The notes under the pieces: generated by a model
What the model was told of the DNA's origin: nothing
Database searches by the model: none
Seen by the model: only the letters and a program-made list of their open reading frames with translations
Assembly: GCF_026745355.1 (NCBI RefSeq)
Contig: NC_079206.1
Coordinates: forward strand, 9,634,031-9,698,030
Direction: 5' to 3'
DNA: 64,000 nt
Source: Beta vulgaris subsp. vulgaris
Lineage: Eukaryota; Streptophyta; Magnoliopsida; Caryophyllales; Amaranthaceae
Shown: in pieces, positions 46,809-58,122 of the stretch
Position numbering within the stretch: position 1 is the first letter of the stretch
How the letters are laid out: every line of letters begins with the position of its first letter
Program-made: the position numbers and the translations under genes

Positions 46809-48860
46809 GGGAATCAAGTAATATGTTTTTTTTTATTAAAGGGCATTCATTCAAGTATTAGTTTTGAAAGAGTTTAATACAATCATCCCCTAACAAACTA
46901 GTGCAATAATTAGGGGGATAAGATAGTTCCCTAACAACATTAGGAGTGGCTTCCATCTTTCGTGCATCTTTGGCGAGCATGTCTGCAACCTTGTTATTTT
47001 CACGCCTAATGAACACAAACTTCACTTCCCTAAACAACTTTGAAATTTTCCTGCATTCTTTTATAACATTAGCGTACAAATCATGAAAAATCTCTTCTTG
47101 GTTGAGTATGGTTATCGCAAGTTGGCAATCTGAAGCTAAGATTACAATGTTAACATTCTCCCTTTGAACCATTTTAAGTACCCTCGATTAAAGCATAGAG
47201 CTCTTCTATGAGGACATCAATAACAAAAATGATCTTTTGGCACCCGGCAATCCAACCACCTCAACTATTTCTAAGACACGCCACCATTCCGGCCGATTGA
47301 AAGGTGTCGATGAACGAGGCATCAGAGTGTACAATGAAGCAGTGATTCGAGATATTAAGAGTAGGAGGTGAAGGTTTGTGTTTGACTAATCTCAAGTGGG
47401 AAGAAGGGCTTGACGCGAGGAATTCCAAGGCATTGAAGGTAGTTTCCCTAAGGAGTATCGCAGCAGTAGGGGGATTCAAGTCCTCAAAATTTTTTCTCTT
47501 TCAGGCTGTCCAAATTTCGTGAAAACGAATGAGAAAAGAAGATTCCAGGGGAGATTACTATACTTCTCTTTACAACTGATGTTAGACCTAAGGTAAACCT
47601 CCCAATCCCCCCTCTTAGTTCCGATTTTAGGTTGAAACTAGCCCAGACTTGCCTAGGCCCCTCGTAATCTCTCAATACATGGTTGATGTTTTCCTTTGCA
47701 AAGACTACACATCGGGTTTGAGACAATGTTTCTATGATATAATAAAAGTTGAGTTGGGATCCTTCCACACCAAAGGAGCCAAAGGAAAAATTGAAGCTTC
47801 AGGGGGTACGAATCACGCCACACCTAACACCCCTCTATTTTGTTATTTTCTAGGGGCCCCATTTCTCTTTCATATGTACGATGGAGAAGATATTGTGGTC
47901 CACTAGGGACATGCAAAAGTGAGTCCGTATCATTTGAAGATTTCCACGCTAACCTTTCAATTATGCCCCTGATGTGAGTAGGGATGCCGAGAGACATCCT
48001 CGGTAATTGACGCACCCCATTAATCCAAGAGTCTCTTACTTTCATATGCATCTATTCCCTTGTTAAAGGCCCTATAGCAAACTCTCTTATTGACCCCCAT
48101 ACCCAGTCAATTGTCCTCCCAAAGCGACACTAGTTCCCCATTCCCTACTACCCATATACAACTTGCATCAAGCAAGTCCCAACCCCGGCCCACGCTTTGC
48201 CAAAACATGGGATTCGTTCTCAAACTTGGTTACCCCTCTAGACTGGATGAATTTCGACTCAATACATTGCTTGGCTAGGTTGTCCGATCCATGGCACAAC
48301 TTACACCCAAGCTTGGCCATCAAGCACTTGTTAATCACTCTATGACTCCTCAAGTACAACCCCCCAGACATAGGAAGGAAGGTGTGGTTTCTTTCGATAC
48401 AAGGTGGAGCCTATTCCCCCCCCCCCCAAAGAAAGTTGTTGCAAATCTTGTGAAGTTCATCTAGTGTGGAGATAGGTAGAAAAGTTGTTTGCATAAAGTA
48501 GTTGCGGATGGTTTTAAGCGTTGATTGGACAAGAACTAACCTTCCCGTCCTTGAAAGAAACTTTGTGTTCCAATCAGCAAGTCTTTGTCTCACTTTTTCA
48601 ACCACAAATTGAACCTCCCTTCTTCTAGGTCTCTTGTGAGAAATAGAAAGACCCAAATGTGTTCCTAGGCTATTTGGGAGAGAAAATGAGGTGACTTTTG
48701 TCTTCATTTATCTTTTTCCCCGATGCCTTACAAAAGTTCTCGAGGACCTCCCTCGCCCTACCTCGTCGACTCTCCCCCAACAATAGAAGGTCGTCCGCAA
48801 AGAAAAGGTGAGAAATCGAGACCTTCTTAGCTCCTATCCAAAAGGGAATCAAGTAATATG
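46809..48860 (-). mobile_element. 5'-truncated L1-type LINE with a 17-bp target duplication
   Basis: The body is 46826-48843. GGGAATCAAGTAATATG occurs at 46809-46825 and 48844-48860. The tail is a T run on the plus strand at 46826-46834. Minus-strand ORF2 fragments begin at the reverse transcriptase active site (HLFFADDLLLLG) and continue with LGLSISHKRPRRREVQFVVE. A Cys-rich segment and RNase H follow (SDASF, ASDCQLAITIL, RRENNKVADMLAK). Several stops break it. Truncation at the 5' end is usual for target-primed insertion. Confidence 0.92.
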
Positions 48861-49330
48861 TTGTGTATGTCAATTACAATGTACAAAAAATATGGAATTT
48901 CGAGGACGAGAATTAATCCATATGTTAGTTATGTTAAATAGAGAATGAGTAGATTGAGTTGATAAATTCATAAAGTGGTTAGAAAGTAGTTTATGGTTGT
49001 TTTAGTTTGGGAATGATATTTTGACATGTACAGGAATATCATTCCCAACTAAATTATTCTTTTTTGGGGCCACTTTCGGAAACTTCATGGTAAGAAAAAT
49101 TTCCTCTTGACGACCCTTGTATAGAATCAGTCATCTAGAGGTCCAACAAGCCCCAATCCCCCCATCCCCCCACCCCTCCCCGCATTTAAATTTTTGCTTT
49201 TACCAAGATTTGAACATTGGTCTCACATGTGGGAGATAGGAAATCATATCATTAGACCCAAGGGTCCTTGGTTGTATAGGAATAATATACTTTAAGAAAG
49301 TTTTATCGGTGTACGTCTTTTAATGATGTA
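48861..49330. other. Intergenic with a weak SINE-like segment
   Basis: On the minus strand at 49272-49198, TTGGGTCTAATGATATGATT is followed by a B-box-like TGTTCAAATCTTGG. The match is weak and no target duplication was found. Confidence 0.35.
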
Positions 49331-50012
49331 TTTGGGCTCCATTTGGTATGGAGTAAAACATTTTTCTAGAAAATTATTTTCTTTTATTTTGAATTTCACA
49401 TTGTTTGGTTTGCAAAATAGTGTAAAACAATTTTTCCTTTAAGTAAAATTGCTCTCACATTGATAGAAAACCATTTTCCCTTCAAAATGAAGGGAAAACT
49501 TAGAGGTGATCATGGGTCGGGCCTGGCCTGGCCAGGCTTTGCCCAAAAAAAGTACTTGTTTCGAGCCAAAAAAAAACTGCGCCAAAGCCCGCTATTTCGA
49601 GCCGGATCTAGCGGGCTTTTCGGACCATTTTCGAGTTGGGTCGAAATTGTGGCCTATTTTTCCAAATCTAGGTTGCTCGTGGCCCGAAAATTTCGCCCAA
49701 AAAATCTAGTCGGGCCAGGCCGAGCCGACCGCGTGCCGAAAAATTGTGCCCAAAACCCGCCCATTTTCGAGTTGGGTCGAGCTCAACTTGATCACCTCTG
49801 AGAAAACTGTTTTCCTTCCTTTTTCTTATCTTTCTTGTACACTTTTCTCACTACCTCCTTACTTTTTCTTTAACTTTCTTTTCATTTTTTTTTTTTTACA
49901 TGGAACCAAACAACAAAAAGCTCATTTTGAAATTGTATTTTTCATTGTAAATTATTTTCCATAAAAATTATTTTACACTAAAAATGGTTTATGCCCAACC
50001 AAACGTAACTTT
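49331..50012. mobile_element. Tourist-like MITE interrupted by a hAT element
   Basis: The body is 49334-50009, excluding the insert at 49501-49800. Its ends (GGGCTCCATTTGGTATGGAG on the left) and its body are homologous to the MITE in GDSL intron 4. Both flanks read TTT, a variant of the usual TTA target. Confidence 0.8.
49493..49808. mobile_element. Small hAT element (300 bp) nested in the Tourist-like MITE
   Basis: The body is 49501-49800 with ends TAGAGGTGATCA and TGATCACCTCTG. The flanking 8-mers GGAAAACT and AGAAAACT agree at 7 of 8 positions, and the host MITE sequence continues across. Subterminal 'gggtcgggc' and 'gggtcgagc' repeats fit hAT. Confidence 0.85.
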
Positions 50013-51130
50013 AATCTTGAGCAAATAAATATAAGATTTTATTGAAAAGATGGGGGTGAATGTATCCATTTATAATACTATCTTTAGAAAGTAGTACTAA
50101 ATCAATAATTTTCATTTGAGTTACGAAGCTCTCCAAAGCCCTCTAACCAAACATGATGTTTACTCTTTGATATATGAATTACAAACATTCACATACATAA
50201 CTTCATCCAATTTTTTAAATGTAAGATTAATATCCCTTGCATAATTGGAAAGAATTTGGACATCTCACTTTACAAGTACAAGAATCAAACCCTTGTCAGA
50301 AGCGTGAAAAAAGAGCTTTCAGCCTATTAGGCCATCCTTTATTCTTGTCATAAGTTTATACAATTGATAGCACAAATGTGTAAGGCAAAGGTGTGTGTGC
50401 ACCTTCCCACATTTCCAACTTTCAAGCCAATGGGATGTGTATAACCAATGTCACACATTGCCGCATGAAGGTAAATTTACAACGAGTCCTATAAATTCTC
50501 TTCAAAATATATAGGGAGAACTGAGAAGTACCCTGCTCCACCGAAGCCTGTACCAATCAACCCTCAAAGTGCATTTATAATAATTAGTGGGGTTTGAGTT
50601 TGACAATGTTATGAGATACAAAGTGTTGCCACTAAACCAAACAATTTTAGGTGAGCTTATGCTATAACTTGTCAATTGTATAGTTGTGTGATGAGACTGC
50701 ATTAGTATCTATGTACAGTACAAATATAATTAAAGAGGAATGAGTTTCCTCTGTTGAGTCATTTTCCTTAATTAAAGCCGTATGTTAATGCTATTGGTAC
50801 GCTATCTTAATTTCTGCCAAACTTCTTACTCCTTTTCAGGAATTTAGTAGCAGAGAAAAGAAACATCCTTTTGAGTTTTGACCACAAAAAACAGTACAAT
50901 CAGAAAATCAGAATTACCAGAAGCACGAGATAAGGTATGATAAATCAGACAAAATCTCATAGTATACAACCAAACAACAACAAACTCCAAATTATTTTAT
51001 GCTCTCACGTGAAATTCAGTTTACTCCCTTAGCTGCTCAACTAATTCAATGTTTTCTTTTTTCGTCTGAGTAAAAATGCATGACCAAAAGTCCAAAGTAG
51101 ACCACATCTTCAAAGTTTAAACCTCGAAGG
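50013..51130. other. Intergenic with a second weak SINE-like segment
   Basis: On the minus strand at about 50340-50275, GGCCTAATAGGCTGAAAG is followed by GGGTTTGATTCTTG, an A box and B box at SINE spacing. No duplication was seen. No gene is recognised. Confidence 0.4.
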
Positions 51131-51280
51131 TTCTACCTTCTTTTTTTGATCCATATGAGCCACGAAGGCGGTACAAAGTACAAAGAAGGGGAGAGGGGAT
51201 TTGAACCTGTGACTTATTGTTCACAGCACCTCAATCTTAACCACTAGGCCAAGACATTCTTGGTCGAGAATTCTACCTTC
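51131..51280 (-). mobile_element. tRNA-derived SINE (130 bp)
   Basis: The body is 51141-51270 with the perfect 10-bp duplication TTCTACCTTC at 51131-51140 and 51271-51280. On the minus strand it has an A box (GGCCTAGTGGTTAAG), a B box (GGTTCAAATCC) about 35 bases later, and an A-rich end. These pol III signals and flanks are typical of a plant SINE. Confidence 0.88.
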
Positions 51281-52192
51281 TACATGTACTTGCTTATGGC
51301 CTTAACTTAGGTTGTACAATTAGTAAACATGTGATAAGCCTTTTTAGTCCGTGACCAATTCCTTAATTCAAGCACTTACCTATGCCTTAAATTCCTTTGT
51401 TTGCCTCTTGATTACTAGCACAGTAGCACTAACGACTTGAAAACTTGTCTAGTGTAGCTTTCTTGACGTGCAAAAGACTGCCAATGATTTACCCTCATTC
51501 CTAAATAGCTGTTTTTGGTATAGTCTTGTGTGAGTGCATGAGTGGTATCTAGACTTAAGATCGAAATCTCATCTATATCACTATTCTTAGTGCCTCTTTA
51601 CACACCCCAAAAAAAATCTTCATTAAGATCAGATGTCATCTATAACAATTACATCTCGTAAGTCAGTTTCCCTATGAAGTAAATTATATTGGTGGTCAGA
51701 AGAACATTTTGCTCCCTATTAGACATTTGACCATCAAATGTTTGTAGATTTTCTTCTCTAGTTACAAGCAATTCATCAAAATTTCGGAAAATATTTTCAC
51801 ATTTCCGAAATCTGTAATAATTCATAGTTCAATTTTGCATAATCATAAAAGGTGAAATATATCTTGTCCATATATATATACTCTTTCCAAGTTATACTTA
51901 CATGTACAACGAGTACTATATTTACTTCGTATTAAATGTTAATTATTAATACTTCATATTATACTCCATTCTCTCTAATCTTCATATCCTAAAACAATGT
52001 TAACTATAAATTGGTATATGAGAGAGAATGGGAGTTAAAGTATGTGTAAAAGAAATCAAGATAGAATTTTCAATTAAACTAAATTTATATACCATTTTAT
52101 TAACTTTATTATACAATCGTGTGTGCCGTGAACATGATTCATCCAATGAAATCTTCTTACTCATCACTACTTTCGAGTACCTTATATGAAGA
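51281..52192. other. Intergenic, nothing recognised
   Basis: AT-rich sequence. No gene or bounded repeat is supported. Confidence 0.4.
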
Positions 52193-52603
52193 GCTACAAA
52201 TAGACCTGGTTATTGGGCGGGATAACCCAATGGATAAAGGGTTAGGATCAGATTTATAGGCCTTTTATTGAATAAGGTTGTATTGGATAGGGTCATTATT
52301 GGACATGGCCATTATAGGGCCAATAAGGAAACCCAATAATTTTGAAAAATAAAATAGGTTCTGTAAAAACAATTACATATTCGGATTCACATTCATTTAA
52401 ACTTACTTTTGGCTCTCTTTGTTCCTTGTTTTTCTTACTCGTTTGTCGGCCCGCCCATTATCAACCTGTTATCGGCCTACTACTCATTTGACCCGACCCG
52501 CTACGACCCTTTATGAGGCAACCATCTTATGACCCGACCCGACCCGCTTCCAACCCACACTAATCCTGAACCGACCTGCCTAATAACCAGGTCTAGCTAC
52601 AAA
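52193..52603. mobile_element. Non-autonomous hAT element (395 bp)
   Basis: The body is 52201-52595 with a perfect 8-bp duplication GCTACAAA at 52193-52200 and 52596-52603. The ends are TAGACCTGGTTATT and its perfect inverse. Subterminal GACCCGACCCG repeats are present. No coding capacity. Confidence 0.93.
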
Positions 52604-53010
52604 TAAGCAAATGAACAAAAACTGATTTCAAATTTAACATACTACACCTGAGCCTATGGTAAATGTACTCATCCATACTCCTAATATGGAAACATAACGA
52701 ATTGAAGAGTAAGGAAGTAGTAATGATGAGAGCAGAAGAACGCATATGCGATGAGGAGTAAGTTCAACAGTAAACCAAAGACCTTTTTTGTCTTTTTCTC
52801 GCAGGCTTAGCAAACAAAATTCTTGTTCTTTCTAACTAAAAGCCGTTGGGATAAGAAACTAATGGACCCCACAACAGACCATATTGCGCAGTTGATCCCG
52901 TGAACTCAAACTTTCTCTCTTATAACGACCAACGAACTCACCCCTTCTGATTAAAATTCCAGCATTGTAGCCTAAATGACAGTAGTACCCCGTGATCTCC
53001 TTATTACCCA

Positions 53011-53019
53011 CTATAAAAA
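53011..53019 (+). promoter_or_regulatory. TATA box of the GH9 gene
   Basis: CTATAAAAA lies about 90 bp before the start codon at 53103, a normal spacing for a short 5' leader. It follows AT-poor sequence, which makes it stand out. Confidence 0.65.
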
Positions 53020-53102
53020 CCTCAACACTACTAATCTTTAAATTCATAACTCTGATTTCTCACATCTCTTGCAAACCACTCCTTAGAAAATAACCTTAAG
53101 TA

Positions 53103-55588
53103 ATGCAAATGGCTAGAATATTCTCCTTAATCATGCTTATCTTTTGCGTCATAGTATGTTGCCTTAGTGTAACTTCTAGAGCATTCACCTCTCGAGATTA
53201 CTACGATGCCCTCGAAAAATCGATACTCTTTTTCGAGGGACAACGTTCAGGGAGACTGCCTAGAGACCAGAGGCTAACTTGGAGAAGTGACTCCGGGTTG
53301 TCCGATGGTGCTTCCTACCATGTAACTAACTAACATGATATTAAAATTTACTTGTTCTTGATACCCCAACCACTTTCATGCTAATTAAGCCCGAAATTAG
53401 TTGAACCATTCTTAAAGTTATAATGTTGGTGCTAATAATCTTTTACTAAGAAGGATTTCTTCTTCTTGTTTGCATTTCAGGTGGACTTAGTAGGTGGTTA
53501 CTATGATGCAGGAGACAATGTCAAGTTTGGCTTGCCGATGGCCTTCACTACGACAATGTTGGCATGGAGTGTCATTGAGTTTGGCAGTTCAATGCATGAC
53601 CAGGTTTCTAACGCTAAGGCTGCCGTCCGCTGGGGCGCTGATTATCTTCTCAAGGCAGCAGCCACCCCTGGCACCTTATATGTTCAAGTGAGCAGAGAAA
53701 GAAATATAAATTGCAAAATCAAGCATTGAAAATATGTTTTAAAAAGACATTTGCATAACATAAAACCATATTTAGCCTCATGCAGGTGTCATTTTCGTTA
53801 GTCACATGTAACCGTTTGTTAATATTGGCATGAAAAACTAATAAAATCATTGCTTCATAAAAATCAAAAGAATAAATTCTAACTCAATGTTTGCAGGTGG
53901 GAGATCCTAACCAGGACCATAAGTGCTGGGAAAGGCCAGAGGATATGGATACGCCACGCAACGTATACAAGGTGTCCACACAGAATCCAGGATCAGATGT
54001 TGCAGCAGAAACAGCAGCCGCCCTGGCAGCAGCTTCAATAGTTTTCAAGAGTTCAGATCCTTCTTACTCCAGTAAACTACTCCACACAGCTATTCAGGTG
54101 AGCAGATAAAACCAATAGTCCCAACTTTATGAAGAATTAGTATACACCTAAAACATATATTCGGTAGAAAACAAGTTCTCCATATAGCGTATTTTGAAAT
54201 ATGATCTAAAATTTGCATTAAAGGAGACTTCCATGTTGGTGCTTGGTGCAGGTATTTGAGTTGGCAGACAAGTACAGAGGTTCTTACAGCGATTCTCTGA
54301 ATTCTGTCGTCTGCCCATTTTACTGCTCCTACTCTGGATATCATGTAAGTTAATTAGTCATGCTACCATCTCTTTGTTTCCTGGAAACTGCACCTAAGGG
54401 ACACTAAATTGTATTTTTCTTTGTCATCAGGATGAGCTACTGTGGGGAGCAGCATGGATTCACAAAGCTTCTGGCGACTCCTCATACTTGTCATACATTC
54501 ATTCCAACGGTCACATTTTGGGTGCCGATGAAGATGATTTCTCCTTCAGTTGGGATGATAAGAAGGCTGGCACTAAAGTCCTTCTTGCCAAGGTTCTTTC
54601 TTGCAGATTTGACTTGTTTGAAGCCAAAATTAGGCTTAAAACTATATTGCTCACTATCATGGTCTCTTCTGACAGGCTTTTCTGGAGGAAAGAGTGGAGG
54701 AATTTCAAGTGTACAAGGCACATGCAGATAGCTTTATATGCTCATTCATTCCAGGAGCTAATGATTATCAAGCCCAGTATACCCCAGGTATGGCAACACA
54801 CGCCAACACCCACATTGCGGAAATCCTATGTTACTTATACTCTTTCACAACACCTACAGTACCAATTTCGATTCATCAAAACTTCAGACTATGGACACTT
54901 ACAGTGCGGTCTCTTAATTAAACGTATATCTACAAAGCGAAGAGAACACAGCTATTACCCTCCATTTTCTACCAAAATCCTGGACACTCGGCACACATAC
55001 CATGTCTAACACAAGTACCTGAGTCAAAGTAACGTAATTAGCACCTGTTGATCTCATATTATAGATGTCTCATACTCGTAAAAATTTGCAGGTGGGCTCT
55101 TGTTCAAACAAAGTGACAGCAATCTTCAATATGTCACTACAACATCTTTTCTCTTATTAACATATGCCAAGTACCTTGGTTCAAATGGAGACATAACCTC
55201 ATGTGGTTCCTCAATAATCACAGCTAATAAGCTCATCTCCCTCGCCAAGCAACAAGTTGACTACATTTTGGGTGACAATCCAGAAAAAATGTCTTACATG
55301 GTAGGATTCGGGAACAAATACCCGATGCATGTTCATCATAGAGGTTCATCACTCCCATCCGTACACGCACACCCTAGTCGTATTGGTTGCAATGACGGGT
55401 TCCAATACCTCAACTCCGGATCACCCAATCCAAATGTCCTTGTCGGAGCTATATTGGGTGGCCCGGATTTTAGTGACAGTTTTACAGACGACAGAAACAA
55501 CTATAGGCAGTCTGAGCCGGCTACCTATATTAATGCACCTTTTGTTGGTGCTGCTGCTTTTTTCTCAGCACAGAATGGAAGATACTAA
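53103..55588 (+). CDS. GH9 endo-1,4-beta-glucanase, class B, seven exons, 496 aa
   Basis: Exons: 53103-53321, 53481-53687, 53897-54097, 54252-54344, 54431-54592, 54676-54787 and 55092-55588. All introns are GT-AG, and the sum is 497 codons with the stop. The enzyme cleaves internal beta-1,4-glucan bonds in the wall by inversion. A signal peptide (about residues 1-27) precedes [34 protein letters not shown] (residues 82-95) carries the Asp pair that activates water. HVHHRGSS (His about 413-414) and [14 protein letters not shown] (Asp 464-465, general-acid Glu about 473) form the C-terminal active site. It ends at the catalytic domain with no CBM49 and no N-terminal membrane anchor, hence class B, secreted. 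No defect was seen. A T-rich donor (GTTCTT) ends exon 5. Confidence 0.93.
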
Positions 55589-58122
55589 TATTAGCATAGC
55601 CAATATAAGATTGAAACTAGCTCAGGAGTCATTATGTATTGATGAACAAGGACGACCATCCGAATCAAAACCAAGAAAATTGGTCATTCTTCCGGTTAAC
55701 ACTAAATAGTTTATATAGAATCAATGTTTACAGATACTTTGTGTTCTTTCTAGTTGTTTTCCACAGTTTCCGATCCAAAATTCAACCATATTTAACTACA
55801 TATTCATTGGCGACTAAAAATAGACATTGAAACGAAACTAACAAGATCCCACGTAATAATGTTTCTCCGGTAAACAGGTGATAATAATATGATCAAAAAT
55901 TGACTATGTGATTGAGTCATTCCGTTCATAAACAACAAATAAGTATCATCTATGGAGGAGCATAAGCATATTAATGTAGCAGACAATGTGACAATTTCAA
56001 AATTGATAACATTGATAGAAATTTGAGTATGCAATGCGGGAATTTTGTTGGACCCTTTGTAATATAACGAAATTGCATTTTCATGGATTACATTAATTAG
56101 AATTGTACAACTATATATGTGAGAACTCATATCTCTAACTTAACTCTTTGGTAGAATCCTTGTTTCTACCCCTAAAGTATTTTGTGGAACCTCTCTTGAT
56201 TAGAGCTCATCTTTCAACTCATGCACATACAATAGTTTCTAGAAATCTCTACACTTGTCTAATATCTTTGATTTGTACGAGATGTTTCTAGATACATCAC
56301 TTCATTTTTCATTACACATCTAGATTTTTCTAGATTAACCTCTAACAAAACAAGACCATCATCATCACCATTCACCAGTATTCACCACACAACGTTGCAG
56401 AATCAACTAGTGAAATCTTTGGTTTCCCAAAATTATCTTTCGTTTATCTTATGCGTCATAAATTTATATTGTTGTTCCATAATTAAACGTATGACTATCA
56501 TGTCTTCTAGTGAAAGTAGATTATAATTAAGAAATGTAGATCATAATTAAGCAAAAGCTGGAAAATGAATAGAAACTTACCAATTTAAATGAACAAGAAT
56601 TCTAGTGATTAGTTCGTCTCTGTAGAAAAAGAAATCAGAGGCAATGCTACAACCTAACAAGAAAAAGGAAAGAATTCAATAATAGTACTGAAAAGCATTA
56701 TTGTTTTTTATTCAGAATACTAAAAACAAAATAATAGCAAAATAATGGAAATATTAAAAAACCAAATTGATGAAGCATATGGAACACAAGTGTAACCTGC
56801 TTTCTCAAAAATTAAAATATTGGATAGATTAAGTACAGAGAAAGGAAAAATCGTTGAAAAAGCCAAAGCCGTGATTAGTGATTACTGATTAATGATTAGA
56901 GACTCTTCCAAAAAGAAATATAGCGAGAAATTTCATCCCGCTGAAACCGAAACGGTTAGTTTTGTGTCAAATTTACTCGACAAAATAACAAATCCGTCAA
57001 CGCCTTTTTTTTTTCTTTCATGTGTCCATGCCCGTCTCGAACTACATAGAGGCCCTGTGCGATCTCGTATTTGAAGAATTCAATAATGTAAGAGCTCATC
57101 CATATTTCACATAGTCATATTATGAAAAAAAGTAGTCCAAATAAGTTGATAAACTTTTTCTTTTTACTACTTGAACTTTCTCTACTTTGGGGCCCTCACA
57201 AATAAGGGGCCCTGTTCCATGGAACATGTTGAACATGCTAAAAGCCGCCCCTGCATGTGTCATGTCTGTTTAATAATTATGGGGTGTGCTATATGCAGCA
57301 AAAAAAAAGATTAAATACAGCAAAATGCGTCATGTTTGTCTAATAATCATGAGATCTTGTAGCTTATTAACAATTCGTGATTTGTATGCAATAAATAATA
57401 ATAAAAGTTTGCGTTTTCTTATATATTTCCTCTTGACAAGTATTGTGACTCAACTTTGCGCAATTTTTTTGAGTTAAGATAGACTATTTGACTTTAATCC
57501 TACTAGTAATCTGGTAGTAGAGATCACACCTTTCGTACAAAAAGGTTGTGGAAACAAGTTGAGTTTAAATTATCTCAACTAGTCAGACTCGCCAACATTT
57601 AAATTGAGCTTGAATCGAATGAATCTTACTTTTCTTAAGTTTGAACGTATTTTGATCAAACTTTGAACAAGTCAATTGAGAGTAACTTGCAACTTATTTC
57701 GTCTAGCACTTCTATGTATAGTGTATACAATATACAATAAGTTAGATTTAGTCAATTAACCTTTGATAATTGTATATTCAATCTTTTTATGAGTTCTCGA
57801 ATCAAATTTAAAAATCGACTTCAATTCGAGCTAGTGCTACGGTACTACTCAAGGCTCAAGCAACTTGAATTCGAGGCTTTGATAGGGAGGAACACCACAC
57901 AAACAGGTAAGCACAATAGACTAACGACATTTAATACAGGGGTAGATATAGATAGATTTAGTGCATATAGGTTGAGTGAAGCTGCTGAGGATGTTGCCTT
58001 TGCCTGAGAGAGAGATAAATTTCAAAGCTGCTGAGAAAAATACATCTTAAACGTTCAGTGTAAATAACTTACTCCTGCATTAGAGCATGTAGGGTCTTTA
58101 AATCAACAAATATCTTATTAGT
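55589..58122. other. Intergenic between the GH9 gene and the helicase
   Basis: The GH9 3' untranslated region lies at the start. The two genes are convergent. No further gene or bounded repeat is supported. An open frame at 57789-58007 is unrecognised. Confidence 0.4.
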
